From Chthonomonas sp. UBA1950 (GTDB lineage Bacteria; Armatimonadota; Fimbriimonadia; Fimbriimonadales; Fimbriimonadaceae): a stretch of 64,000 nt of DNA. Position 1 is the stretch's first letter; every line of letters starts with the position of its first letter. The stretch spans positions 12,505 to 76,504 of the forward strand of contig DDEQ01000016.1 of assembly GCA_002336105.1 (NCBI GenBank), in the 5' to 3' direction. The position numbers were made by a program, and so were the translations under genes. Under the pieces are notes generated by a model. The model made no database searches. It saw only the letters and a list, made by a program, of their open reading frames with translations, and was not told the DNA's origin. Positions 25,554 through 34,986 of the stretch are shown in pieces.

Positions 25554-27314
25554 TTGTCATACGTGTCTTTTGGCGACGACATTGAGCAACTGAAAAGCCA
25601 GTTGGCTTCGTCTTTGCAGCGAATCTCAGAACTTGAGAACAGCGTTAAAGAGAGGGAGAGCCAGTTGGAAGCCGCTACGCGGCGCATGAAGGAGTTGGAG
25701 GTTGAAAAGAACCTTCCAGCACAGAACGCGCGTACGTCTAGCGAAGCACTCCTCGACACTCCCATTAATGAAGCAGATATCACGTTACGCAGACTCGTTC
25801 AGCGTATCGCGATGATCCTTCAGGCTGAGAAGATCGTCATCATGTTCTACGATCGTGAGGGCGGGGACTTGATTGGTATTCCCCCTGCGTACGGAGTTGA
25901 GGAAGATCGCCTGAAGCTATTCCGAGTCCGAGCCTCTCAAGGTCTTTCTGGACAGGTCTTCCGAGATAGTGAAGCCGTCATTTTCCATGATGCAACTCAT
26001 GACCCTCGAACTCAGCGAGATCCATTCGGGTTGCTGAATGTTCTCAACGGCGTCACTGTTCCTCTCGTCATCGAAAAGCGAGACGAGGAGAACCGCATCG
26101 TCGAGCGAAACACCATCGGCGTTCTCCATGCCTTTAACAAGCGCCATGGCGAAGATTTCAACGACGAAGACGTTCGACTCCTTGAGCGAATGGCGCGCAA
26201 CGTTGGTTCGATTATCGCCAACCTTCAGCTTTATCGCGAGGTCGTCGAAGAAAAAGAAGAACTCGCACAAACGTTCGAATCGCTCACAGCAGGTCTTCTC
26301 TTGGTTTCACCAGAAGGTCGACTTAGCCAAATCAACGCGACCGCACGTGCCATCTTCGAGGTGGGAGCGGAAGCGATTGGCAAGAGCGCACGCGACCAGT
26401 TGCAGCACGAAGAGCTTTGGAGTTTGCTTGACGAGGCTCATAAGGGCGGCGACGGCAACAAGAAAGAAATTCACACCACCATCGCTGGTAGCGAACGCAT
26501 TTACGAAGTTCAAGCGGCTCAGGTCCGCAACGAAGACGGTAAAGACCTTGGTGTCGTGGCGATCTTTAACGACGTCACCGACATGAAGAACATCGACCGA
26601 ATGAAGTCGAGCTTCGTCGCAATGGCTTCGCACGAGTTGCGAACACCGCTTACGGCGATTAAGGGCTTTGTTAGTACCCTCTTGATGGACGACGGCTTCT
26701 CATCCGATGAGCGCCGAGAGTTCCACATGATCATTGACCAAGAGTGCGACCGTTTGACGCGCCTTATTAATGACCTGCTTAATACGGCAAGAATCGAGGC
26801 CGGTGAATCGCTCAAGCCGCACTACACCAGCGTCGATATCAACAGCCTACTTGAGAAGGTTGTCATGATTCAGAAGCAGGCCACTCACAAGCACACCATT
26901 CTGCTTGAGATCCATAACGCACTGCCAGAGCGAATCACAGGCGACGAAGACAAGCTCGATCAGATTCTGACGAACCTAATGAACAACGCGATCAAGTACT
27001 CGCCAAACGGTGGCAACATCACCGTCCATGCGACCAACGAAGGCGACACCTTGCTCATTGGAGTTCAAGACCAGGGTCTTGGTATTCCGAAAGAGCATCT
27101 TTCGAAGGTTTTCGAAAAGTTCCACCGCGTGAACAACGAAGACAACAGAAAGATCTACGGTACGGGTCTCGGTCTTTACTTGGTCAAGCACCTTGTCGAT
27201 CAGGTCCACATGGGCCGAATCTGGTGCGAATCTGAGGTTGGCGTTGGTTCGACGTTCTTCTTCCGCATTCCAACAAATCTGGACGTTGAAAAGGCTAAAG
27301 CCGAAAACAACTAA
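25554..27314 (+). CDS. Sensor histidine kinase, coiled coil-GAF-PAS-HisKA-HATPase
   Basis: 586-aa cytoplasmic histidine kinase without membrane segments. Order: coiled coil (about 5-50), GAF domain (about 65-225; FRVRASQGLSGQVFRDSE), linker coiled coil, PAS domain (about 240-345; GLLLVSPEGRLSQINATARAIF), HisKA with His360 in ASHELRTPLTAIKGF, and HATPase with N box NLMNNAIKYSPNGG, G1 DQGLGIPKEH, F box FEKFHRV and G2 GTGLGLYLVKHLV. The TTG at 25554 follows GAGGGAAGG; a GTG at 25563 is the alternative. No response regulator is adjacent. Ends in a strong terminator. Confidence 0.92.
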   Translation: MSYVSFGDDIEQLKSQLASSLQRISELENSVKERESQLEAATRRMKELEVEKNLPAQNARTSSEALLDTPINEADITLRRLVQRIAMILQAEKIVIMFYDREGGDLIGIPPAYGVEEDRLKLFRVRASQGLSGQVFRDSEAVIFHDATHDPRTQRDPFGLLNVLNGVTVPLVIEKRDEENRIVERNTIGVLHAFNKRHGEDFNDEDVRLLERMARNVGSIIANLQLYREVVEEKEELAQTFESLTAGLLLVSPEGRLSQINATARAIFEVGAEAIGKSARDQLQHEELWSLLDEAHKGGDGNKKEIHTTIAGSERIYEVQAAQVRNEDGKDLGVVAIFNDVTDMKNIDRMKSSFVAMASHELRTPLTAIKGFVSTLLMDDGFSSDERREFHMIIDQECDRLTRLINDLLNTARIEAGESLKPHYTSVDINSLLEKVVMIQKQATHKHTILLEIHNALPERITGDEDKLDQILTNLMNNAIKYSPNGGNITVHATNEGDTLLIGVQDQGLGIPKEHLSKVFEKFHRVNNEDNRKIYGTGLGLYLVKHLVDQVHMGRIWCESEVGVGSTFFFRIPTNLDVEKAKAENN

Positions 27315-27337
27315 TCGACCAGAAGATCAAATCACCA

Positions 27338-27378
27338 CGGGCTGGCTGTTCATAGGAACGGCCAGCCCGCGATCTTTT
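27338..27378 (+). terminator. Rho-independent terminator of the histidine kinase gene
   Basis: CGGGCTGGC and GCCAGCCCG (9 bp) plus an inner GTTC/GAAC extension, followed by CGATCTTTTT. Lies between convergent genes. Confidence 0.88.
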
Positions 27379-27389
27379 TGGAGTCAGAC

Positions 27390-30300
27390 TTAGTGCGTAA
27401 CATCCATTCGATAGAGGCCGTTTCGACCACCCAGCCACAGTTGATTGAGCCTTATGCACAAGGATTGTGGCGTTTCGGGACACTTGACCTTGACGACTTT
27501 CGCGTCGACGAGATGATACAAGCCGGTTCGGGTTCCAAAGAATAAGCCGTCAGAAGTGTCGCATAGACTTGTGACGCTTTGTCCCTCGGTTCCTTCGACC
27601 TCACGCCAAGAACCGTTTTCGAAAACTAAGAGCCCACCACCGAACGTGCCCGCATAAAGCCGATTTCTCGACCATTCGAACCCGGTGATCCAGTCATCGG
27701 TAAGCCCCTCTGCCTCGGTGAATATCATTGTCTTTCCCGAGGAAACGCTTGTCTCGGTCACCCCTTTGCCTTGGAAGCCAGCGAATATTTGGTTTCCAGC
27801 AGTCCACATTCCGCTTGGACTAAAACCAGCCACCTCAGGCATATTCGGCCGTGTGACCCATTGTTTCCCGTCATACACGCTACTACTGCCATAGCTCTGT
27901 ACAAAAAGGTAACGACCGTCTGAACAAATAGACAGAGCTTGTTGCTTGTTCGGGACAGCGAGAGGCTCCCATGTGTCGTTCTTTAGCTCGTATAAGCCGG
28001 AGTCGGCGGTTCGCATGTAGGTCCCCCTCATCGTTGAAAGCACTGTTCGAGGAATCAGTGAGCCAAGTGGCGCGGATGGTTTGTCTTCGAGCGAAAGCCC
28101 ACCATCCAAAGTGCCGATGATGAGACCGGACTTAGTCTGACTGATCGACTGCACGTTGATGCCCCCGAGCTGCGTTTCCCAGTCGGCATCGACCGTTGGA
28201 ACTACATTAGGCTTGTGCTCAATCTCAATCAGCTGTTCGCCAACGATTCGATAGCGTGAGACGTTATGTGCCTTGTCGATTGCAATGAGCTCTCCAAAGC
28301 CTTGGCTCAGCAAATACGACCCATCAGAAGATGCTTTGAGCTCAACGACAGATTCTCCAGTCGAAACCCACTTGAGTCGCGAAAGGGTTTCATTCGCTAC
28401 GACTCGTTGATGATTCATCTCAAGCTTCGGCGGCTGGTTATCAACCGTGAACAAGACCTGGGTTATGGTCGGGACGCCATACGCCGAAATCGCCACAATG
28501 CAAATCGTCTTTTGTCCATCGGTCACCCCGGCCGGAATGTCGAATCGTCCTTGCCAAGTACCTGAATTCGACAACGTCTGCAATGGACGAACCTCGCCCC
28601 AAGGCATGATGGCGATAGCGCTCAGCGTATCCTTTGGAAGCGTGATTGATATCAGCGGATCACCCATTTTCGCGACGAGTTGGGTTCGGCGGTCGGACAA
28701 CCGTTTGATCTCCGCTTCAACTTCCGCAGTTCGCGGTTGTTTTTCAAGCTTGTCCAAAAGTGTTTGAACGTAGAGCCGCTCAACTCGCCAGTCCGTATAC
28801 TTCGGCTTGTCTAGCCAGATATTTCGTGGCTCTTTGGCGAATTGTCGCGTCAAATCAGGAATATCCGATGGCTTTGCACCCTCGGCAAACTTAGCCAAAA
28901 TGTCTTTGCGATAGCTGTCCGAGTCAAATGCCTGATGCCAATAGCCCTCCGTTGGGTAGCGAGTTTTTAGGAGTTCTTCATACGGCACTCCAACGACTGC
29001 ACTGAACCTCTTCAAAAAGGATTTGCTGTACTCCTTTCGCTGAGCATTCACATAACTCGCATCGAGCGTGCTCACGTTCTCAACGATAAAATACTGGAAC
29101 GCATATTGCATCGCTTCTTTACCGGTAAACCCGTATTTCGGAGCCTCTACATCGAGCTTGCTCAGAATATCGGGGAGGTTAAGAGTCTGTTCTTGTCCAT
29201 AGGGTCCGTAGATCGACAGCTTGTTCGCGATGAGAGAGCAGGTGAGAACCATCAAATCGTTGTTCTTAGATAGATCGTGAAGATAGTTTTTCGCGTTACC
29301 GAGGCCAGCCTCGGAGTCCTGGTTTTCACTAATCCTCTTATAAAGATTCTGGATTTCCTGCCGAACAGCCTGCAGGCGTCTGTATTCGACAATTTCTCGT
29401 GAGCTGATATCTCCCGCTCTTCCGACGCGTACCATCCAAGCGGGCATCTGCAAAGCGTTCGGATCCAAAAGTTCTTGGCGAGAGAACAAATTCTTCTCTG
29501 CATAGAGCCTTTCATACGCCGCGTTCCGAATCTCTCCCATGCTCTCGCCATGGCCGAGTTTGTCAAGCGCAATTATTCGAAGTGATAATCTCAGTTGCTT
29601 TGATTCATCACCTTTTTCGGCAGCAGTAACGATCTGACGGGCCAAAGCGGCTTGAGACCCATATCGAATTTCATCATCAATGCGATCATTTGAATCGAGG
29701 TACTTTCTCAACCTCGTCACTTCAGACTCGACACTCTTTAGCTTGGATGGTTCGAACCCTTCGGTGGCAAGTGCCTCGCCATATATGCGAGCAACATCAC
29801 CGGCATACCGATACAACTCTGAACTTATGACTTCTTTGGCAGAGTAGTGAACATATTCCGCTAAGACCTTGATCGCTTGATAGTCTCGACGAGCCTGAAC
29901 ATCGTTTTCTTTTTTCTTGGCGATCGCCTGCGCATACCGACCAGCGCAGGAATAAAGCGCGTTATAGTACGCTCCCTCCGCTGAATACTCTGTCGCTGTT
30001 TTGCGAACCTTCGCAGACACAACATCCAGCTGAGATTTTACTAACCTAGCTCTTGCTGAGTTCTTTTGGCCCCGAGAGATCAATTCCGCATGTTGAGCGG
30101 CAAGCACATTGGCTTTCTGCATTAGGACCGTCTCCTCATACCGCTTTCGCTCGTCGACAGGAATGGCAATCCATGATGTAAATTTGCTCGGCAACGTGTG
30201 CCGCAAGCTCAAAGCCGTGACGGCTTTCGCATTGTTCCCGAGTTTCGAAATCTCTTCGTTCGCCCATAACTTCATCGCGAAGTGGTTCGGTAGTGACTGA

Positions 30301-31265
30301 CTTGTACACTCAAAACTCTTCACGAGTGCAACGTGGTCTTTACCCTTGAGAGAGAACTGAATTGACTCCGGTTTGATGTATTCACCGGTGACGAGCCAAC
30401 TTGTACCCGGCTGGATAGTTTTGGGTGTATTGACGTGCAGGTTTCGAATATTTCCCTTGGAACACACCAACTTCGGATTGTCATACGGTTTTGAGCTATT
30501 GATGACGAGAGAAAAATAGCCGCCTTGACCTCCAGATCGCGCCGAATAGAATTCCATTCGAGCACTCTTATCTTCGTAGTTTGAAGTCACCCGTAGATCG
30601 TCTGTCGGGCGGGCTTTGGAGCCGGAATAGTGGATTCGCCATCCATCCGACGATCGAGACACTCCCACCCCAACATTTTCTTTGACTGACTGAATATCGG
30701 GATCATTCTTCACCAGGATGTCGGCTGAAATCTGGTCGAGTTTCGTCCCTTTCTCCATCTTGATAGGAACCGTTAAGGTCGAAGTACTTCCAGTTCCCGG
30801 CAACACTTGCACCAAGTCGATTTCGATTTTCAGATCGGCATCGGGCATGACCGGAAAAATCCTGGCGCGAAAGGTTCGTTTGCCGACGAGTTCTATCAGC
30901 GCCGGATCGCTTTCACGTGCAACGATCCCTTTATAGATCGTCGCCGCACGCTCTTTTTCGGCGACTCTCGCGACGACTCTTTCCTTCCCGTACCAATAAG
31001 CAAAACCAGTAACGACAGCGTTTTCGGGGACTGTGTAAACAAACTCGGCTTCGATACGATTCCAACTGTCGTTGGAAAACAAGTATTCGACGTGGCTCTT
31101 GGCGATTTGCTTTTCTACAACAATGCTTGTTTGCAAAGCCTTTGGAGTGAGACGCGCAAACTTCTCTCCTGATGGTTTCAGAAAAATCTGAGAACTAACC
31201 GTCGAAGCTAATGTCAATACAAGCAGGCCCAACAGCGAAACCCGAATATGTCTCATGCCGTCCAT
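27390..31265 (-). CDS. Large exported VIT-domain protein with C-terminal beta-propeller, no vWA
   Basis: 1291-aa exported protein. Signal peptide about 1-26 (SLLGLLVLTLASTVSSQ). Residues about 35-190 are a VIT (inter-alpha-trypsin) domain: VEKQIAKSHVEYLFSNDSWNRIEAEFVYTVPENAVVTGFAYWYG ... ARVAEKERAATIYKGIVA. Families with VIT usually carry a von Willebrand A domain next; I see no DxSxS MIDAS motif here. Instead a long helical middle (about 350-860) is followed by a beta-sandwich and, from about 1040, a two-component-regulator-propeller-like domain (repeats of G-L-Y, GTFGGGLLVFENGSWREV, GTRTGLYHLV). Monocistronic, convergent with the kinase gene. Function unknown; extracellular sensing or adhesion is a guess. 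Confidence 0.75.
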   Translation of the reverse strand: MDGMRHIRVSLLGLLVLTLASTVSSQIFLKPSGEKFARLTPKALQTSIVVEKQIAKSHVEYLFSNDSWNRIEAEFVYTVPENAVVTGFAYWYGKERVVARVAEKERAATIYKGIVARESDPALIELVGKRTFRARIFPVMPDADLKIEIDLVQVLPGTGSTSTLTVPIKMEKGTKLDQISADILVKNDPDIQSVKENVGVGVSRSSDGWRIHYSGSKARPTDDLRVTSNYEDKSARMEFYSARSGGQGGYFSLVINSSKPYDNPKLVCSKGNIRNLHVNTPKTIQPGTSWLVTGEYIKPESIQFSLKGKDHVALVKSFECTSQSLPNHFAMKLWANEEISKLGNNAKAVTALSLRHTLPSKFTSWIAIPVDERKRYEETVLMQKANVLAAQHAELISRGQKNSARARLVKSQLDVVSAKVRKTATEYSAEGAYYNALYSCAGRYAQAIAKKKENDVQARRDYQAIKVLAEYVHYSAKEVISSELYRYAGDVARIYGEALATEGFEPSKLKSVESEVTRLRKYLDSNDRIDDEIRYGSQAALARQIVTAAEKGDESKQLRLSLRIIALDKLGHGESMGEIRNAAYERLYAEKNLFSRQELLDPNALQMPAWMVRVGRAGDISSREIVEYRRLQAVRQEIQNLYKRISENQDSEAGLGNAKNYLHDLSKNNDLMVLTCSLIANKLSIYGPYGQEQTLNLPDILSKLDVEAPKYGFTGKEAMQYAFQYFIVENVSTLDASYVNAQRKEYSKSFLKRFSAVVGVPYEELLKTRYPTEGYWHQAFDSDSYRKDILAKFAEGAKPSDIPDLTRQFAKEPRNIWLDKPKYTDWRVERLYVQTLLDKLEKQPRTAEVEAEIKRLSDRRTQLVAKMGDPLISITLPKDTLSAIAIMPWGEVRPLQTLSNSGTWQGRFDIPAGVTDGQKTICIVAISAYGVPTITQVLFTVDNQPPKLEMNHQRVVANETLSRLKWVSTGESVVELKASSDGSYLLSQGFGELIAIDKAHNVSRYRIVGEQLIEIEHKPNVVPTVDADWETQLGGINVQSISQTKSGLIIGTLDGGLSLEDKPSAPLGSLIPRTVLSTMRGTYMRTADSGLYELKNDTWEPLAVPNKQQALSICSDGRYLFVQSYGSSSVYDGKQWVTRPNMPEVAGFSPSGMWTAGNQIFAGFQGKGVTETSVSSGKTMIFTEAEGLTDDWITGFEWSRNRLYAGTFGGGLLVFENGSWREVEGTEGQSVTSLCDTSDGLFFGTRTGLYHLVDAKVVKVKCPETPQSLCIRLNQLWLGGRNGLYRMDVTH

Positions 31266-31384
31266 GGAACGACTATTTTCATAATTCGTTACGGTCTTTT
31301 TGTCCTTACAATTGTCTAATCGCGATCAGCTTCGCACCAGAACTCGCTGATTCTTGGTACTCGATATCAGAATAGGAGATAGAG

Positions 31385-32098
31385 ATGCGCCAAAAACAGC
31401 TCACAGTAAAGTGCCAGATCACTGGGAAGCAGCTTCCGCTTTCCGAAGCAATTCCAGTTGACCTCATTCGCAGTTCGTTGCTTCCGACACTATCGAGGGA
31501 CCACCCCCAACTCGATATGTCGGGGTATGTATCCGTTGATGAAGTAAACAAGGCCCGTGTGAAGCACGCTGAGGAAATGGCTGAGCATGAGATCGAAGAC
31601 CTGACAAAGTTACGACAGGAGGTCGCCAAGAGTCTTCTTGAGCATCAACTCATCACGAAGAACGTAGACCAGGAATTTGACCAAAACTCGTCGGTCGGAG
31701 AGCGCATTGCAGACCGAGTTGCCTCTTTTGGGGGAAGCTGGACCTTCATTATCATCTTCATGGTCGTGCTTTTCACTTGGATGGCGGTGAACTCGATTGG
31801 TCTATTTACGAAGCCATTTGATCCATTCCCGTTCATCTTCTTGAACCTTGTCTTGTCTTGTGTTGCCGCGATTCAGGCGCCGGTGATCATGATGAGTCAG
31901 AACAGGCAAGAGTCGAAAGATCGAATACGGGGTGAAAACGATTACAGGATCAACCTCAAGGCAGAGCTCGAAATCCAGCACATCAACGAAAAGATCGATA
32001 AGCTGTTGAGCGACCAATGGAAGCATCTACTTGAAATTCAGCAGATGCAAATGGAGATGATCGAAGAACTGACAAAGCGATCCGAGCACAAGGCTTAG
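31385..32098 (+). CDS. DUF1003 membrane protein
   Basis: 237-aa DUF1003 family protein. N-terminal about 55 residues include C-x-I-T-G-K, typical of the family's zinc-ribbon-like start; then a helical region and two membrane segments (about 118-137 SWTFIIIFMVVLFTWMAVNS and 148-170) flanking PFPFIFLNLVLSCVAAIQAP, the family signature. The C-terminus is a coiled coil. AGGAG lies 6 nt before the ATG. Function unknown. Its 3' end overlaps the convergent methyltransferase by 4 bp. Confidence 0.88.
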   Translation: MRQKQLTVKCQITGKQLPLSEAIPVDLIRSSLLPTLSRDHPQLDMSGYVSVDEVNKARVKHAEEMAEHEIEDLTKLRQEVAKSLLEHQLITKNVDQEFDQNSSVGERIADRVASFGGSWTFIIIFMVVLFTWMAVNSIGLFTKPFDPFPFIFLNLVLSCVAAIQAPVIMMSQNRQESKDRIRGENDYRINLKAELEIQHINEKIDKLLSDQWKHLLEIQQMQMEMIEELTKRSEHKA

Positions 32099-32715
32099 TG
32101 CAGCTTTCGAGCGATGACGTGATGGATATGCCAGTGTTTTGATTTGCCGATTGAAGTCGTTCCGATCTTGTTTTCTTCGTCGTGATGAAGAATCTCGAAT
32201 CCAGCGAGTAACTCGTCGATTTGCGCGCTGGTTTGAACGGTCAAACCATCGTCAGCCCAATCGTCTTCTGGCCCCATGAACTGGCCCATGAAAAGCCCCT
32301 TTGGCTTTATACCGTTGCAAAGGTTTACCCAAGCAGTCAAAAAGGCGTTCTCTGGAACGAAGAAAAGGCAATAGCCAGCAACGACTAAATCGAATCTGGC
32401 TGGCTCAAACTTCAGATCTTCTATCGAGGAAAGAACAAATTCCACGTCAGATAGATTCGACTCACCAAGCCGCGAACGTACGATTTCTAGAGCTCTTTCG
32501 TTGATGTCGGCAGCAACTACTTTCCATCCCTCGCTCACAAGATAAAGAACACCGTGCCCGACCCCGCACCCAAGTTCGAGCGCAGTACCCGGCTTTTCTA
32601 AATAGGGTTGCAACACCTGATAAAGAGGGTGTTTCCCTCGCTTAAGAGAAGCCGCGTAGTAATCATTCCAAGTTTCCTCGTTATGGGCAGGAAGCGTGTC
32701 TGAGTGCGTGCTCAT
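32095..32715 (-). CDS. Class I SAM-dependent methyltransferase (TehB/thiol-like)
   Basis: 206-aa methyltransferase. Motif I is ALELGCGVGHGVLYL, motif II-like VVAADINERALEIV, and motif IV FDLVVAGYCLFFVPENAFLTAW. The opening EETWNDYYAASLKRGKHPLYQ resembles the tellurite-resistance/thiopurine branch. Start set at 32715 because residues upstream of it are not conserved-looking; 32748 is also open. Substrate not assignable. Confidence 0.82.
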   Translation of the reverse strand: MSTHSDTLPAHNEETWNDYYAASLKRGKHPLYQVLQPYLEKPGTALELGCGVGHGVLYLVSEGWKVVAADINERALEIVRSRLGESNLSDVEFVLSSIEDLKFEPARFDLVVAGYCLFFVPENAFLTAWVNLCNGIKPKGLFMGQFMGPEDDWADDGLTVQTSAQIDELLAGFEILHHDEENKIGTTSIGKSKHWHIHHVIARKLH

Positions 32716-32821
32716 GGGCCAATCATGCCATAAGATCGCGATCGACATTAGAAGTTTGTTAAGGTCCCAGTGACTGAGGTATCTGATTGGCTAAAATCGC
32801 GGAAAGCTTGGAGATCTGTTC

Positions 32822-33502
32822 ATGAGAGCCCCTCTACTAATATCACTAGCCCTCTTTGCGGCTTCGTCGTTAATGTCGCAAGACAAAGCCCACGTCGTCG
32901 TTACTCCAAAACAAGGTGCGAGTGTCACGCAGGTCTTGTCTCTGAAATCCTCATTCAACGATAGTGATGTCAATGTAACCGTGACCTCTCTTACGACGAC
33001 CAAAAGTGTCGAAAAAGATGAATACTCCTTGCTGGCAAAGTTGACTGACGTCAAAGTGGAAGTAGGCGGTAATGAAATGGCCCTTCCCTATGAAGACATC
33101 AACCTCACTTTGTCGAATTCCGGTGAAGTCAAAAAGATTACAGGGGGGCTTCAAGGACCAGATATTGCCCGGCTTTATCTGTTGACTCACTTTGTCCCGC
33201 CGACCACAGACCTAGCGCCGTCAGAAAAATACAGCATCAAGTTTGAGGCTTCGAAAGATTCATCGATTCCAGCGCACACTTTTGATGGGGTTTACGTTGG
33301 GACAACAGATTTTGAGGGCAAACCTGCGCTGAAATTCACCGCCAAATATTCCGAACCAGGTAAGGAATCGACTTCTGCGGATATAGATTTCGTGGTCCAA
33401 ACGGATGGCACAGTATTGCAAGCAACATCAAAGTTTAAGAACCTTCCGGTGCCAAGTATTGGTGTCAGTCTCGATGGAACGGTAAAGTTGAATACAAAAT
33501 AG
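32822..33502 (+). CDS. Exported protein of unknown function
   Basis: 226-aa exported protein with signal peptide LLISLALFAASSLMSQ. The mature domain is beta-rich with repeated Val/Thr/Lys and no Cys; an internal stretch (GVYVGTTDFEGKPALKFTAKY) resembles strand-rich lipid-binding or DUF-type domains but no family is recognised. GGAGATC precedes the ATG. Lies 125 bp before the lipoprotein that begins the UBact cluster and may be unrelated to it. Confidence 0.6.
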   Translation: MRAPLLISLALFAASSLMSQDKAHVVVTPKQGASVTQVLSLKSSFNDSDVNVTVTSLTTTKSVEKDEYSLLAKLTDVKVEVGGNEMALPYEDINLTLSNSGEVKKITGGLQGPDIARLYLLTHFVPPTTDLAPSEKYSIKFEASKDSSIPAHTFDGVYVGTTDFEGKPALKFTAKYSEPGKESTSADIDFVVQTDGTVLQATSKFKNLPVPSIGVSLDGTVKLNTK

Positions 33503-33566
33503 GAAAAGAATTCGTGGAAACGATCAATCTGACCACGAAAACCGTCCACATAGAACAGGCTAAAGT

Positions 33567-33575
33567 TGCTATACT
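33567..33575 (+). promoter_or_regulatory. Extended -10 promoter candidate for the UBact cluster
   Basis: TGCTATACT (TGN plus TATACT) 53 bp before the start of the lipoprotein gene that leads the cluster. No good -35 at 17-19 bp, which fits an extended -10 promoter. It would drive lipoprotein, dop, ubact, prcB and onward genes. Confidence 0.4.
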
Positions 33576-33627
33576 CAGCCGAGCCTGACCGGTTTGTGTT
33601 TTTTCGCGTCGACGAGGTGATAACGTT

Positions 33628-34986
33628 TTGAGGAAATTGGCGTATTGGACGATGGCCGCTACCGCGGTTTTTGCATTGGTTGGTTGCGGTGGCAGCGGCG
33701 GAGGTAGTAGCACTGCCCCTATTAGCGGCACACGCTCTGCCCCATCGGTTGTTTTGGGAGCGAGTGGTTCAACAGCAACTACGGGTGCTCTTGAAGTTAA
33801 CTATGTAAGTGGTGCGGGCCGAACAGAAGGCGACATCCATGCAGTGTTTGGACGTATCAACTTAGTTGATACCAACGGAAATTCGGCTAGCTGGCAGAGC
33901 ACTGCTGGCTTAGATATTAATCTTGCTAGCTATAACGTTCAGCGAACGACAGTTCCGGTTTATTTTTCCGGCGTTACAGCAACATCAAATAGCCGATTTT
34001 TCGACACCTACCAAGTAGATCCTTCAAAGATCACACTCGAAACGTCGACCGGAGCAACAACTCTTTTGACCGAGTCGCCGTTCACGACGGATATCCCAGC
34101 TCGAATCACGGTCTTCCCTGGCCGATTCACATGCATGTCGATGTTCTTAGCCCCAGGCGTTTACTACCAAGATCCGACGACTAGCGATGTCGTATTCGAC
34201 TCAGATATCTTCAAGACTCTGAACACTCCGTCCGATCCTGATTCTGAGCTTTCAGGCAAGATGGTCGGATTCATCAACGACTTCGTGCGATTTGATATCA
34301 GCGCGATGAACGATGCTGATAAGCCATATCTATACGATGGAGGTTCGGTTAGCTCAACCAAGGCTGGCAACTTCTTCATCTCCGGCGACGATTACGCTCT
34401 TTCGGTAGCTGGCGCTGGCACCTCGGACAAGCTGTTCAACATGCTGACCAAGGACCCGACCGCTCCTGTCGAAGGATTTTTCTCTGCAGTTGTCGCAACC
34501 GATAGCTATAAGAAAGGCCTTTGGGATATTAAGACTCTCAACCCAAGCGATCTTTCTGGACTTTCCAGAATCACCGCTCTGCAGGGCTACTGGAGAAACT
34601 CCTACCAGGTGCTTAACTTCACAAACGCACCTAAGTTTTCGTTCATCACCTTCCCAGGAAGTCAAAGTGATCGAAACGGCATCCAACAGGCTGTTGCCAT
34701 CGTTTGGTCTGGATCGGCTTCGGCCCCAGTCATCACCAATCTGTACTACGGAGAGGTTGACTTGACCAACAAGACCTTCGACATCTTCCCGATCAAGGAC
34801 ATCAACGAGGGCGACATCGCAGGCGAGTTGACAGGTACGCTTTCCGGATACGTTAACAGCGCTGGAGTCGCAGTTGCAAACGGATACGAGCCAGCGATTC
34901 GAAACGGAACATTCACCTTCACGAGCGGTTCGACACTACCGACAGGCTTCCTATCCACCGGAACCTTCGTAGTATTCCGCCAGTAA
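33628..34986 (+). CDS. Secreted lipoprotein at the head of the UBact cluster
   Basis: 452-aa lipoprotein, family unknown. TTG start with an excellent GAGGTGA site 7 nt upstream. Lipobox ALVGC (Cys20) is followed by a GGSGGGSS linker, then a beta-rich body with Ig-like segments (VNYVSGAGRTEGDIHAVFGRINLVD; VPVYFSGVTATSNSRFFD). Its TAA is followed at once by the ATG of dop, with no spacing, so translation of Dop may depend on re-initiation after this gene. The pairing of a secreted lipoprotein with a cytoplasmic tagging system is unusual; function unknown. Confidence 0.65.
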   Translation: MRKLAYWTMAATAVFALVGCGGSGGGSSTAPISGTRSAPSVVLGASGSTATTGALEVNYVSGAGRTEGDIHAVFGRINLVDTNGNSASWQSTAGLDINLASYNVQRTTVPVYFSGVTATSNSRFFDTYQVDPSKITLETSTGATTLLTESPFTTDIPARITVFPGRFTCMSMFLAPGVYYQDPTTSDVVFDSDIFKTLNTPSDPDSELSGKMVGFINDFVRFDISAMNDADKPYLYDGGSVSSTKAGNFFISGDDYALSVAGAGTSDKLFNMLTKDPTAPVEGFFSAVVATDSYKKGLWDIKTLNPSDLSGLSRITALQGYWRNSYQVLNFTNAPKFSFITFPGSQSDRNGIQQAVAIVWSGSASAPVITNLYYGEVDLTNKTFDIFPIKDINEGDIAGELTGTLSGYVNSAGVAVANGYEPAIRNGTFTFTSGSTLPTGFLSTGTFVVFRQ

